From contig JARFQS010000045.1 of assembly GCA_029287645.1 (NCBI GenBank), positions 1 through 7,525 on the forward strand: a stretch of 7,525 nt of DNA, read 5' to 3'. Of the stretch, positions 1 through 5,803 are shown piece after piece (the stretch's first letter is position 1; every line of letters begins with the position of its first letter). Source of the DNA: Thermoanaerobaculia bacterium. Lineage in GTDB: Bacteria > Acidobacteriota > Thermoanaerobaculia > Multivoradales > JAHEKO01. A program made the translations under genes and the position numbers. Under the pieces are notes generated by a model. The model had not been told where the DNA came from and ran no database searches. It saw nothing but the letters and a program-made list of their open reading frames with translations.

Positions 1-2
1 GG

Positions 3-665
3 GTCTTGCTCATTCCACAGGGATCACTGGCTGGCTACCTGGATCTGCACACAGTGGAGAAACTGCGCTCTCGACGCATCCTACGCTGCGCTCCGGAACT
101 CTCGATGCGACTGTTTGCCCTGGCCCGTCGAGCCGTGGAGCCACCCGTTGGCTCCAACCCGCGTGGGCAGGATAGTCCTGGGACCATGGCTCTCAGAGCT
201 GAGCTAATGGAAGCCGCCTCCCAACTGATCCTCGGCGAGGGTGGGAATCGGAGGTACTCGAGGCGGCGGCGGCACTATCGGATGTGGCGTCGAGCCATCG
301 AGGCTACAAACAGTGTGCGGGGGCCGATCAACGTGTCCGAGCTGGCTTCCGAGGTCGGTGTGAGCAGGCGGACTCTGGAGCGAGCCTTCGAAGGGACAGT
401 CGGGATCTCGCCCTACAAATTCTCGCGCTTGCATCGACTCAACCGTCTGTACAGAGACCTACGCCGCGCGCACGTCCAGCAAGGATCGGTGACCCAGCTC
501 TTGATGGACTGGGGTTTCAGCGAGCTGGGTCGCACTGCGGTGGAATACAAGAGCCTCTTCGGTGAGTCGCCCTCCATGACTCTGGCCCAGGAATCCTCGT
601 CGTCGAGCCTGACGCTGGCGGATGCTCTACATGAAGGGCCGGCGCCTGATTCTGCGGACCTCTAG
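3..665 (+). CDS. AraC-family transcriptional regulator, C-terminal part (5' end outside window)
   Basis: This is a DNA-binding regulator. The visible part is about 220 residues and its reading frame stays open to the left edge. The TTG at position 6 is the first possible start codon, but I read it as internal because AraC proteins of this type have an N-terminal sensing domain that is missing here. Counting from that TTG, the AraC DNA-binding domain spans about residues 93-194. The first helix-turn-helix is near 108-130 (VSELASEVGVSRRTLERAF) and the second near 161-184. The family's closing 'GF...F.S..LFG.SP' pattern appears as WGFSELGRTAVEYKSLFGES followed by PS. The WGF..LGR..VEYK..FGE variant recalls EutR-like and related AraC members (recall). 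The tail after 195 is Ser-rich and disordered. The gene ends with TAG and converges on the minus-strand gene ending at 824. Its ligand and targets cannot be told from the sequence. Confidence 0.85.
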   Translation, partial: VLLIPQGSLAGYLDLHTVEKLRSRRILRCAPELSMRLFALARRAVEPPVGSNPRGQDSPGTMALRAELMEAASQLILGEGGNRRYSRRRRHYRMWRRAIEATNSVRGPINVSELASEVGVSRRTLERAFEGTVGISPYKFSRLHRLNRLYRDLRRAHVQQGSVTQLLMDWGFSELGRTAVEYKSLFGESPSMTLAQESSSSSLTLADALHEGPAPDSADL

Positions 666-721
666 GTCGGGACAGCGAGGCTCCCGGGGAGGACTGCAGA
701 GACCAGGGACGCTGTGGCACC

Positions 722-746
722 GTTGGCGCAGTGTCGAGTTGGCGCA
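722..746 (+). repeat. 9-bp direct repeat in convergent gap
   Basis: GTTGGCGCA occurs at 722-730 and again at 738-746, a 16-bp period. The gap from 666 to 823 otherwise holds a run of seven G (765-771), an 8-bp tandem repeat ACTGCCTC (773-788) and the hairpin at 792-818. I see no gene in it. The function of the direct repeat is unknown and it may be chance. Confidence 0.35.
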
Positions 747-788
747 ATGACGCAGTGGACGGGTGGGGGGGCACTGCCTCACTGCCTC

Positions 789-818
789 AAAGATCAGCCG
801 GAGGTACGACGGCTGATC
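789..818 (-). terminator. Probable intrinsic terminator of the EF-hand protein gene
   Basis: GATCAGCCG (792-800) and CGGCTGATC (810-818) form a perfect 9-bp stem around a 9-base loop. Read on the minus strand, the stem starts five bases after the TGA stop (826-824) and is followed by TTTG. Position and direction fit a terminator for the minus-strand gene. The T-tract is only three bases, so it is a weak example. On the plus strand no T-run follows, so there is no sign that it ends the AraC gene. Confidence 0.6.
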
Positions 819-823
819 CACCC

Positions 824-1705
824 TCAGGGACAAAGGATGGGCAGGCGCTGGCCATCCGCATCCTGGAGGGCCATGCCAGGGGCGAGGGGCTGGTCGCCGG
901 CGAGGCGGGAGCCGGACCTGTCTACGACCCATAAAGCTCCACCACGGGCCAGGCGACTCGCCTGGATGAACAGAATCATGGTGCGGCGACTGGATCTGCG
1001 CTTGCCGCGGACCTCGAAACGGATCCGATCATCGACAGAGATGTCTCCAGTGGCCCCGTCGGCCATCTTGAAGAATCGAAGATTGACGTCGATCTCTCGA
1101 ATCTCCAGGTCATAGAGAGACTCGAGGTCGCCGATGTCGGAGCTGCGGCCTCCCATGTCCGCTCGGAGACGCAGATAGCGCCAGTTGCGGTCGGCCGCCG
1201 AAATGACCCCGTCTCCGTTGGTGTCGAACGGGCCGAGGCTGTCACACTCCTTCGCAGGCTCCGGCTCCGGCACACTCTCGGGCGCCGGTGCAGAATCTTC
1301 CTCTGAGGTAACGGTGGCCTCGAGCTCGGCCTCCGGCTCGAGCGTGGGCTGTGATTCCACATCGGGCTGCGGCGGTAGATCGGACTGGGGAGCTGGAGCC
1401 TCGGCCGCGACCGGGATGGCTGGCCCCGATGGGGTCTCGACAAAGGGCTGATCCTGCTGCACTTCCTCGGCGACGACTTCTTCAGGTGGACTTTGTAGCT
1501 CCAGCCAACGGCGCTCTACCTCTTCTCTGAGCTTGGGAGGCAGGGTCTGAAGCAGGGATTCCGCCTGTCCTCGGAGCTCGAGAATCTCCTCGATGATCCT
1601 CTCGACGTCCTCCTGGGATGGCACTTCTTCGTCCTGGGCCCAAAGCTGTGTGCCCATAAGGATGGGAACAAAGGCGAGCATGACGATCAGGGCTGGTCGA
1701 AGCAT
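824..1705 (-). CDS. Exported protein with Pro/Glu-rich linker and EF-hand/dockerin-like calcium loop
   Basis: I do not recognise this as a named family. The chosen ATG (1705) begins a 293-residue product with a clear signal peptide (MLRPALIVMLAFVPILMGTQ, then LWAQ, likely cut after residue 24). An in-frame ATG at 1759 would put 18 charged residues in front of the signal peptide, so I rejected it. A GAGAG stretch lies upstream of the ATG. Residues 27-72 are acidic and helical (coiled-coil-like). Residues 73-153 are a Pro/Glu/Ala-rich linker. Residues 161-172 (DTNGDGVISAAD) form a calcium loop with D161, N163, D165, G166, S169 and D172; Asp at position 12 and the following helix resemble half of a dockerin repeat. 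A second, degenerate acidic stretch lies at 216-226 (DGATGDISVDD). Cys154 and Cys292 could form a disulfide. The gene is divergent from the sigma-factor operon. It may be a calcium-stabilised envelope or surface protein; its function is unknown. Confidence 0.75.
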   Translation of the reverse strand: MLRPALIVMLAFVPILMGTQLWAQDEEVPSQEDVERIIEEILELRGQAESLLQTLPPKLREEVERRWLELQSPPEEVVAEEVQQDQPFVETPSGPAIPVAAEAPAPQSDLPPQPDVESQPTLEPEAELEATVTSEEDSAPAPESVPEPEPAKECDSLGPFDTNGDGVISAADRNWRYLRLRADMGGRSSDIGDLESLYDLEIREIDVNLRFFKMADGATGDISVDDRIRFEVRGKRRSSRRTMILFIQASRLARGGALWVVDRSGSRLAGDQPLAPGMALQDADGQRLPILCP

Positions 1706-1742
1706 TGGGGCTGCTCTCTTGTATGCGGTGCAGAGTCTATCC

Positions 1743-1776
1743 GCAGACGGCATTTGCAAGGCATGTGCCTGTCTGC
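1743..1776. repeat. Imperfect inverted repeat in divergent intergenic region
   Basis: GCAGACGGCA (1743-1752) is complementary to TGCC-GTCTGC at 1766-1776 with one extra T at 1770, giving 10-bp arms around a 13-base centre. The smaller near-palindrome AGGCATGTGCCT (1759-1770) overlaps it. It lies between the divergent genes, 38 bp from the ATG of the minus-strand gene and about 120 bp from the sigma-factor start. It could be an operator or a leader hairpin of the minus-strand transcript. The remainder of 1706-1895 shows no promoter boxes I can defend. Confidence 0.45.
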
Positions 1777-1882
1777 CCAGAGGGGATCGGCGTCACCTGG
1801 ATCTTCTGATTCCAGAGGTGCGATTTCCTCGAGACTCGCCTGTGGGAGATGATGTTGACGGAGCCGACTAACAACACGAGTC

Positions 1883-1887
1883 GAGGG
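1883..1887 (+). promoter_or_regulatory. Ribosome binding site deciding the sigma-factor start
   Basis: GAGGG at 1883-1887 lies eight bases before the ATG at 1896. The GTG at 1887 overlaps this site, and the ATG at 1905 has its purine run directly against the start codon, so both are poorer choices. Confidence 0.6.
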
Positions 1888-1895
1888 TGCGTCTA

Positions 1896-2486
1896 ATGAG
1901 AGGAATGGAGGGAAATGACCTTGAACTCGTGGAGCAAGCGCGCGACGGTGACTCCGACGCCTTCAGAGAACTTGTCGAAGGCCACAGTCAGAGGATCTTC
2001 CGCACGGCCTTCCGTCTCACCGGCAGTGAAGAGAACGCCGAAGACGTGGTCCAGGAGGCCTTTCTCCGGGCCTACCGCAAGCTCCACCTTTTCGACGGCA
2101 GAGCGCAGTTCGGTACCTGGCTGCACCGCATCGCCGTCAATTGCGCCATGGATCTGATGAGAAAAGAAGGACGCCGGTCCCAACGCGAGACCCTCGAAGA
2201 GCGAGCCGAGCTCGAGGCGATGGTGAATGGAGATCCGCATCCCGATCGATTGGCGGAGAGTAGCGAAGTTGGGCAGGCCGTGCAGCGGGTTCTCCAGTCC
2301 TTGAGCGCCACCGAGCGAACGGCGTTCCTGCTGCGCCATTTCGAAGGACATACCAGCGCCGAGATCGGCCGGATTTTGGGTATTCGGGCCGGCGCTTCGA
2401 GAAACGCGGTCTTCCGGGCGGTCAAGAAACTGAGAGCCGCCCTGGGTCCGATGGTGGAGGAAAGCCATGAAGCCAGTCACGGATGA
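1896..2486 (+). CDS. ECF-type RNA polymerase sigma factor (sigma-70 family, group 4)
   Basis: This is a 196-residue cytoplasmic sigma factor that would direct core RNA polymerase to a specific promoter set. From the ATG at 1896, region 2 spans about residues 22-92: DAFRELVEGHSQRIFRTAFR, then the core-binding and -10 recognition helices around ENAEDVVQEAFLRAYRKL (46-63) and the conserved W75-L-H-R-I-A-V-N block. A short acidic linker (100-127) leads to region 4 (about 128-183), whose helix-turn-helix has the E-I-G-R-I-L-G-I turn followed by AVFRAVKKLR. Regions 1 and 3 are absent, which defines the ECF group. GTG 1887 and ATG 1905 are alternative starts. The stop overlaps the next gene by 20 bp, so the two are probably translationally coupled. 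As first gene of the operon it may activate its own transcription, but I could not identify an ECF promoter upstream. Target genes are unknown. Confidence 0.95.
   Translation: MRGMEGNDLELVEQARDGDSDAFRELVEGHSQRIFRTAFRLTGSEENAEDVVQEAFLRAYRKLHLFDGRAQFGTWLHRIAVNCAMDLMRKEGRRSQRETLEERAELEAMVNGDPHPDRLAESSEVGQAVQRVLQSLSATERTAFLLRHFEGHTSAEIGRILGIRAGASRNAVFRAVKKLRAALGPMVEESHEASHG
2456..2460 (+). promoter_or_regulatory. Ribosome binding site inside the sigma-factor gene
   Basis: GGAGG at 2456-2460 sits six bases before the ATG at 2467, inside the last codons of the sigma gene. It supports that start and translational coupling of sigma and anti-sigma. Confidence 0.75.
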
Positions 2487-3237
2487 GCAACTGATCCTGC
2501 ATTACTACGGTGAGGCTCCAGACTCCGAGGAGCTGGGCCGTCAGATCGAGGCGTCTCCGGAGCTGCAGCGGCGATTCGAGGTGCTGCGTGGAGTGCTGGA
2601 TGCTGTCGAGGAACCTGAGATTCCGGAGCGCCATCCCTCGTATGGCTCGGCGGTCTGGCATCGTTTGGCTCCGCAGCTGCATCAGCGTCGCTCCCGATTC
2701 TGGGCTTGGGAGAGCCTCAAGCCGCGCCGTGAGTGGGCTCTTGTGGCGGCGACCCTGCTGCTTGTCATGGTCGCCTTCCTGGCTGGACGACTCTGGCCCC
2801 GGCAGCAGGTCGAGCTCGCCGCGGCCGGGTTCGACGGGCAGGAGCGGATCCTGCTCCTGACCGTTGCCGATCACCTGGAGAAGTCCGAAATGCTGCTGGT
2901 GGAGTTGGCGAACACCCGTGACAACGGCGAGTTCGACATCTCGGTCGAGCGCCAACTGGCGAGTCAGCTGCGGTCCGACAGCCGCCTATATCGGCAAGCC
3001 GCCAAGCAGTCGGGGCAAGCCGATGTGGCGGCCCTCCTCGAGCAGTTGGAGAGAGTGCTGGTCGAGCTGGCCAACAGTCCGGAGACGATTCCTTCCGCCG
3101 ACCTGGGAGAGCTGCGAGTTCTCCTGGAGGAGGGGAATCTACTGTTCAAGGTCCGCGTCGTGGGATCTCGCCTCCGAGAAGAGGGGCGAGCTACCCAGAA
3201 ACCTGTTTCAGAAGAGCCTTCCGCTCTCGATGTATAG
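2467..3237 (+). CDS. Membrane anti-sigma factor-like protein lacking zinc ligands
   Basis: This is a 256-residue protein that probably holds the upstream sigma factor inactive at the inner membrane. Residues 1-80 are cytoplasmic and begin with the LILHYYGE motif that I recall from anti-sigma factors of the zinc-finger type in this kind of organism. One strong membrane span lies at about 90-109 (WALVAATLLLVMVAFLAGRL), preceded by Arg/Lys-rich residues that favour N-in orientation. The 146-residue periplasmic half is helical, with two similar stretches (MLLVELANTRDN, 142-153, and VLVELANSPE, 197-206). There is no cysteine anywhere; Q26, S30 and L33 occupy the spacing of the usual H-x3-C-x2-C zinc site, so the fold would have to be zinc-free. 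The anti-sigma role is inferred from gene order, overlap with the sigma gene, topology and the N-terminal motif. A different membrane regulator is possible. The downstream gene begins 12 bp after its stop. Confidence 0.85.
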   Translation: MKPVTDEQLILHYYGEAPDSEELGRQIEASPELQRRFEVLRGVLDAVEEPEIPERHPSYGSAVWHRLAPQLHQRRSRFWAWESLKPRREWALVAATLLLVMVAFLAGRLWPRQQVELAAAGFDGQERILLLTVADHLEKSEMLLVELANTRDNGEFDISVERQLASQLRSDSRLYRQAAKQSGQADVAALLEQLERVLVELANSPETIPSADLGELRVLLEEGNLLFKVRVVGSRLREEGRATQKPVSEEPSALDV

Positions 3238-3240
3238 GAG
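3236..3240 (+). promoter_or_regulatory. Ribosome binding site deciding the first HEAT gene start
   Basis: AGGAG at 3236-3240 overlaps the TAG stop of the anti-sigma gene. It is nine bases before the ATG at 3250 but abuts the in-frame ATG at 3241, so 3250 is the better start. The sequence from here to the ATG is closely similar to the leader at 4704-4717. Confidence 0.65.
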
Positions 3241-3249
3241 ATGACCCTC

Positions 3250-4668
3250 ATGAAGAAACTACAGACCAGCCTGACCCATCTTTCGATCGCATTGTTGCTC
3301 GTTGCGTCGCCGCTTGCGGCCTGGATGGACATCAACGTGACGTGGAATGCAGCCGATCCCGCCGAGGGAGGTAGGACCGACGCCTACCGAGAAGCTCAGC
3401 GAGCGCTGACCAACGAGAACTGGGAAGAGGCGGAGCGTCTCTTTGCCCAGATCGCCGATGGCGGCGGTAGCGATGCCGATGCGGCGCTCTATTGGGAAGC
3501 CTATGTGCAGCTCAAGCGAGGCAGGGCGAGTCTTGCCCGCGAGACCGTGCAACGGTTGAGGGAGGATTACAGCGACAGCCCCTGGATCGACGATGCCCGG
3601 GCCCTCGAGGTCGAGGCCAGACAAGCCAGCGGTCGGGTCGTCAATCCCGTCGACGAGGACGACGAAGAGATGAAGCTCTACGCCCTCAACTCCCTCATGC
3701 ACATGGACTCCGAACGAGCGATTCCTGTTCTGGAGGACTTCCTCCAGGGCGATCACTCGGTGGAGCTCAAGGAGAAGGCCCTGTTCGTCCTCAGCCAGAG
3801 TGGCTCACCACGTGCCCGGGAAATCCTTGTCTCCGTCGCCAAGGGCCAGCAGCACCCCGAGCTGGCGATGAAAGCCATCGAGTACCTGGGTCTCGAGGGT
3901 AGTGACGATGCCGGTCGGGATCTGCAGGACATCTACTCCGCGTCCACGAGCCAGGCAGTCAAGGCGAAGGCCCTCGAGGGCCTCATGCTGGGGGATCACG
4001 ACGAGGCGGTTCTGGAGGCTGCCAAAGGAGAAGCCGATCCCAAGCTGCGAGGCAAGGCGGTGGAGATGCTGGGCATCATGGATGCCCGGGAGGAGCTCGC
4101 GGAGCTCTATCGGACGGAGAGCGAATTCGAGGTCAAGGCGAAGATCTTGGAGGGTCTCTTCATCGCAGATGACGCGGCGACCCTGGCCGAGCTGGCTCGC
4201 AGTGAGCCCAATCCGGATCTCCGGCGCAAGGCCATCGAGGGCCTGGGGCTGGTGGACTCCCAGGAGTCGCGTCAGGTGCTGGAGTCTCTCTACGAGTCCG
4301 AGACCGATACGACGACCCGAGCGAAGATTCTCGAAGCCTTCTTCCTGATGGATGACGCCGAGACGCTGGGCAGGGTGGCTCGCGAGGAGCAGGATCCCGA
4401 GCTCCGGGCGAAGGCGATCGAGGGTCTCGGGCTGGTCTCGACCCGCGAATCCGGTGAGACGCTGAAGGCCCTCTACTCGACCGAGACCGATCGAGGGATC
4501 AAGGTGAGCATTCTCCAGGCCTTCATGCTGCAGGAGAACGCCGAAGCCCTGATCGAGATCGTGCGGAGCGAAGAGGACCGGGAGCTGCGCAAGCAGGCTT
4601 TGCAATACCTGTCGTTCATCGACTCCGACGAGGCGATGGATTTCCTACTCACGGCCCTCGAAGACTGA
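3250..4668 (+). CDS. Exported TPR-like/HEAT-repeat protein 1
   Basis: This is a 472-residue protein with no catalytic motif; its role is probably protein binding or scaffolding outside the cytoplasm. The signal peptide starts MKKLQTSLTHLSIALLLVAS and ends PLAA, with likely cleavage after residue 24 and no lipobox. Residues 44-107 form two or three TPR-like helical hairpins (AYREAQRALTNENWEEAERL and onward), recalling the accessory helical region of BamD/YbgF-type envelope proteins. After an acidic hinge (DEDDEE, 135-140), HEAT units run from about 141 to the end. The later ones form a regular series of about 60-residue double units beginning near residues 208, 269, 327 and 388, with a capping half-unit at 448. 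Each double unit pairs a helix K-A-I-E-G-L-G-L with a second helix A-K-I-L-E-x-F-F followed by a conserved DPELR-like turn. The gene lies 12 bp after the anti-sigma gene and 45 bp before a second HEAT gene. I infer a partner role in the sigma/anti-sigma pathway; direct evidence is lacking. Confidence 0.9.
   Translation: MKKLQTSLTHLSIALLLVASPLAAWMDINVTWNAADPAEGGRTDAYREAQRALTNENWEEAERLFAQIADGGGSDADAALYWEAYVQLKRGRASLARETVQRLREDYSDSPWIDDARALEVEARQASGRVVNPVDEDDEEMKLYALNSLMHMDSERAIPVLEDFLQGDHSVELKEKALFVLSQSGSPRAREILVSVAKGQQHPELAMKAIEYLGLEGSDDAGRDLQDIYSASTSQAVKAKALEGLMLGDHDEAVLEAAKGEADPKLRGKAVEMLGIMDAREELAELYRTESEFEVKAKILEGLFIADDAATLAELARSEPNPDLRRKAIEGLGLVDSQESRQVLESLYESETDTTTRAKILEAFFLMDDAETLGRVAREEQDPELRAKAIEGLGLVSTRESGETLKALYSTETDRGIKVSILQAFMLQENAEALIEIVRSEEDRELRKQALQYLSFIDSDEAMDFLLTALED
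3871..4590 (+). repeat. Four in-frame HEAT double-unit repeats
   Basis: Units lie at 3871-4053, 4054-4227, 4228-4410 and 4411-4590 (61, 58, 61 and 60 codons). Each begins with K-A-hydrophobic-E-x-L-G codons. The two best-matched units (from 4228 and 4411) share the peptide KAIEGLGLV but differ at several third codon positions, so the repeat is held at protein level and is not a fresh DNA duplication. Confidence 0.85.
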
Positions 4669-4703
4669 TCGGGCTGCCGTCGATCGAGAACCGAGAAACC
4701 TAT

Positions 4704-4707
4704 GGAG
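4704..4707 (+). promoter_or_regulatory. Ribosome binding site deciding the second HEAT gene start
   Basis: GGAG at 4704-4707 is six bases from the ATG at 4714. The in-frame ATG at 4702 overlaps this site and would add four residues in front of the signal peptide, so 4714 is preferred. Confidence 0.65.
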
Positions 4708-4713
4708 ACCCTC

Positions 4714-5787
4714 ATGAGAACTTCATTCCTGGTAGCCGTCGGCCTGCTCGCACTGTCCTCCCTGGCATCGGCCGGCCCACCCGACATCATGAACGCAAAG
4801 GTTGTCACCGAGCCGGCGGGTGCCAGCTTGAGCAGCTCTGTGGGCAACCACCTGAATCAGGCCACCGAAGCTCGCTGGATCGCCTGGAGCGTTCCGGCCG
4901 TGGAAGGACATCGATATCTCTGCTGCTGGGGTCGGGGCGACAAGCTGTCGCGCAGGGGGGCCTGCTCTCTGGAAAGCCGCGATCGTCATTTCGTGATGTC
5001 GGACGGTCACGATTTCGATCGCCCACCGGAAGTTCGGGAGATCGCGGTCCTCGTGCGGGCGGAGGACCATGGAGTGGAAGAAGTGCGCGTCTATTCTGAA
5101 ACCTGTCAGCTGGATGCAGGTGGGCGGACCTTCATCTGGCTGGAATCGGCGAAGGTCGATCAGAGCGTCGCGTGGTTGGCATCTCTGATCGACGAGGTAG
5201 TCGACCTCGGGGATCCTGAGGATTTGGCGGAAGAGGCCCTTTTGGCCCTCGCTCTCCACGAGGGAGCGGCTGCCGACAGTGAGTTGGCTAGCATCGCGAG
5301 CGCGGGTCCATCCGGATCTCTGCGCGAGGAAGCCATCTTCTGGCTCGGGGAGGCCAGGGGCCAGGCCGGTCTGGAAGTCCTGAATCGTCTGCTCGACGAC
5401 GAGATGGATACGGACATCAAGACCCACGTCGCCTTCGCTCTCACGCTGAGCTCGGCGCCGGGTGCCATCGATCGATTGACGACACTGGCACGCCAGGACC
5501 CCGAACCCGAGGTGCGAGGAGATGCCCTCTTCTGGTTGGGCCAGGAAGGCGGGGCGGGGGCCGTGGAGGCGATCCAGAGTGCCGTAGAGTCGGATCCGAG
5601 CCGGGATGTGAGGGAGCAGGCGATCTTTGCTCTCAGTCAGTTGCCGAATGGCCAGGGCACCGATCTGTTGCTCGAGATCGTCCGGGACAAGTCCCAGGAG
5701 GCGTCCGTTCGCCAGCAGGCGCTGTTCTGGTTGGCTCAATCAGAAGACGATCGAGCGCTGGACCTGATCTCCGGCCTGTTGCAGTAG
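4714..5787 (+). CDS. Exported HEAT-repeat protein 2 with cysteine-containing N-terminal domain
   Basis: This is a 357-residue exported protein with no catalytic motif that I can recognise. The signal peptide is MRTSFLVAVGLLALSSLASA, with a standard A-S-A cleavage site before G21. Residues 22-145 form a domain I do not recognise, apparently beta-rich, with four cysteines (C70, C71, C84, C131) that could form two disulfides in an oxidising compartment; the C70-C71 pair sits in RYLCCWGRG. From about 168 to the end, six HEAT-type helical hairpins repeat every 30-33 residues. They carry A-I-F-W-L-G, A-L-F-W-L-G, A-I-F-A-L-S and A-L-F-W-L-A at equivalent places, each followed by a turn and an acidic helix. 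It is the last gene of the operon; its stop lies 16 bp from that of the convergent glycosyltransferase gene. It probably binds protein partners in the periplasm. Whether it contacts the anti-sigma sensor half or HEAT protein 1 is inference. Confidence 0.9.
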   Translation: MRTSFLVAVGLLALSSLASAGPPDIMNAKVVTEPAGASLSSSVGNHLNQATEARWIAWSVPAVEGHRYLCCWGRGDKLSRRGACSLESRDRHFVMSDGHDFDRPPEVREIAVLVRAEDHGVEEVRVYSETCQLDAGGRTFIWLESAKVDQSVAWLASLIDEVVDLGDPEDLAEEALLALALHEGAAADSELASIASAGPSGSLREEAIFWLGEARGQAGLEVLNRLLDDEMDTDIKTHVAFALTLSSAPGAIDRLTTLARQDPEPEVRGDALFWLGQEGGAGAVEAIQSAVESDPSRDVREQAIFALSQLPNGQGTDLLLEIVRDKSQEASVRQQALFWLAQSEDDRALDLISGLLQ

Positions 5788-5803
5788 CGAAGGACCGAAG
5801 CTC

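Noticed and set aside
1784..1815. GGAAT then CGCC on the minus strand at 16-base spacing as an ECF-type promoter for the EF-hand gene
   Set aside because: Both boxes deviate from the usual GGAAC and CGTC, and matches this loose are expected by chance; there is no second copy before the sigma operon.
1855..1877. TTGACG followed by TAACAA as a possible promoter before the sigma gene
   Set aside because: The two boxes are only 8 bases apart and nothing resembling a -10 box lies at 16-18 bases.
1893..2480. Open frame of 195 codons opposite the sigma factor
   Set aside because: The plus strand encodes an unmistakable sigma factor here; the antisense product has no recognisable domain.
3871..4590. 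Repeats considered as a CRISPR-like or recent tandem DNA duplication
   Set aside because: The period is in frame at about 180 bases, units differ at many third positions, and all lie in one continuous protein gene.
3805..4605. Open frame of 266 codons on the minus strand opposite HEAT protein 1
   Set aside because: Its periodic sequence simply reflects the HEAT repeats read backwards; there is no ribosome binding site or known fold.
4723..5739. Open frame of 338 codons on the minus strand opposite HEAT protein 2
   Set aside because: It mirrors almost the whole HEAT gene. The plus-strand frame has a signal peptide, a ribosome binding site and clear HEAT repeats, while the minus frame gives no recognisable domain. 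Long antisense frames are common in high-GC genes.
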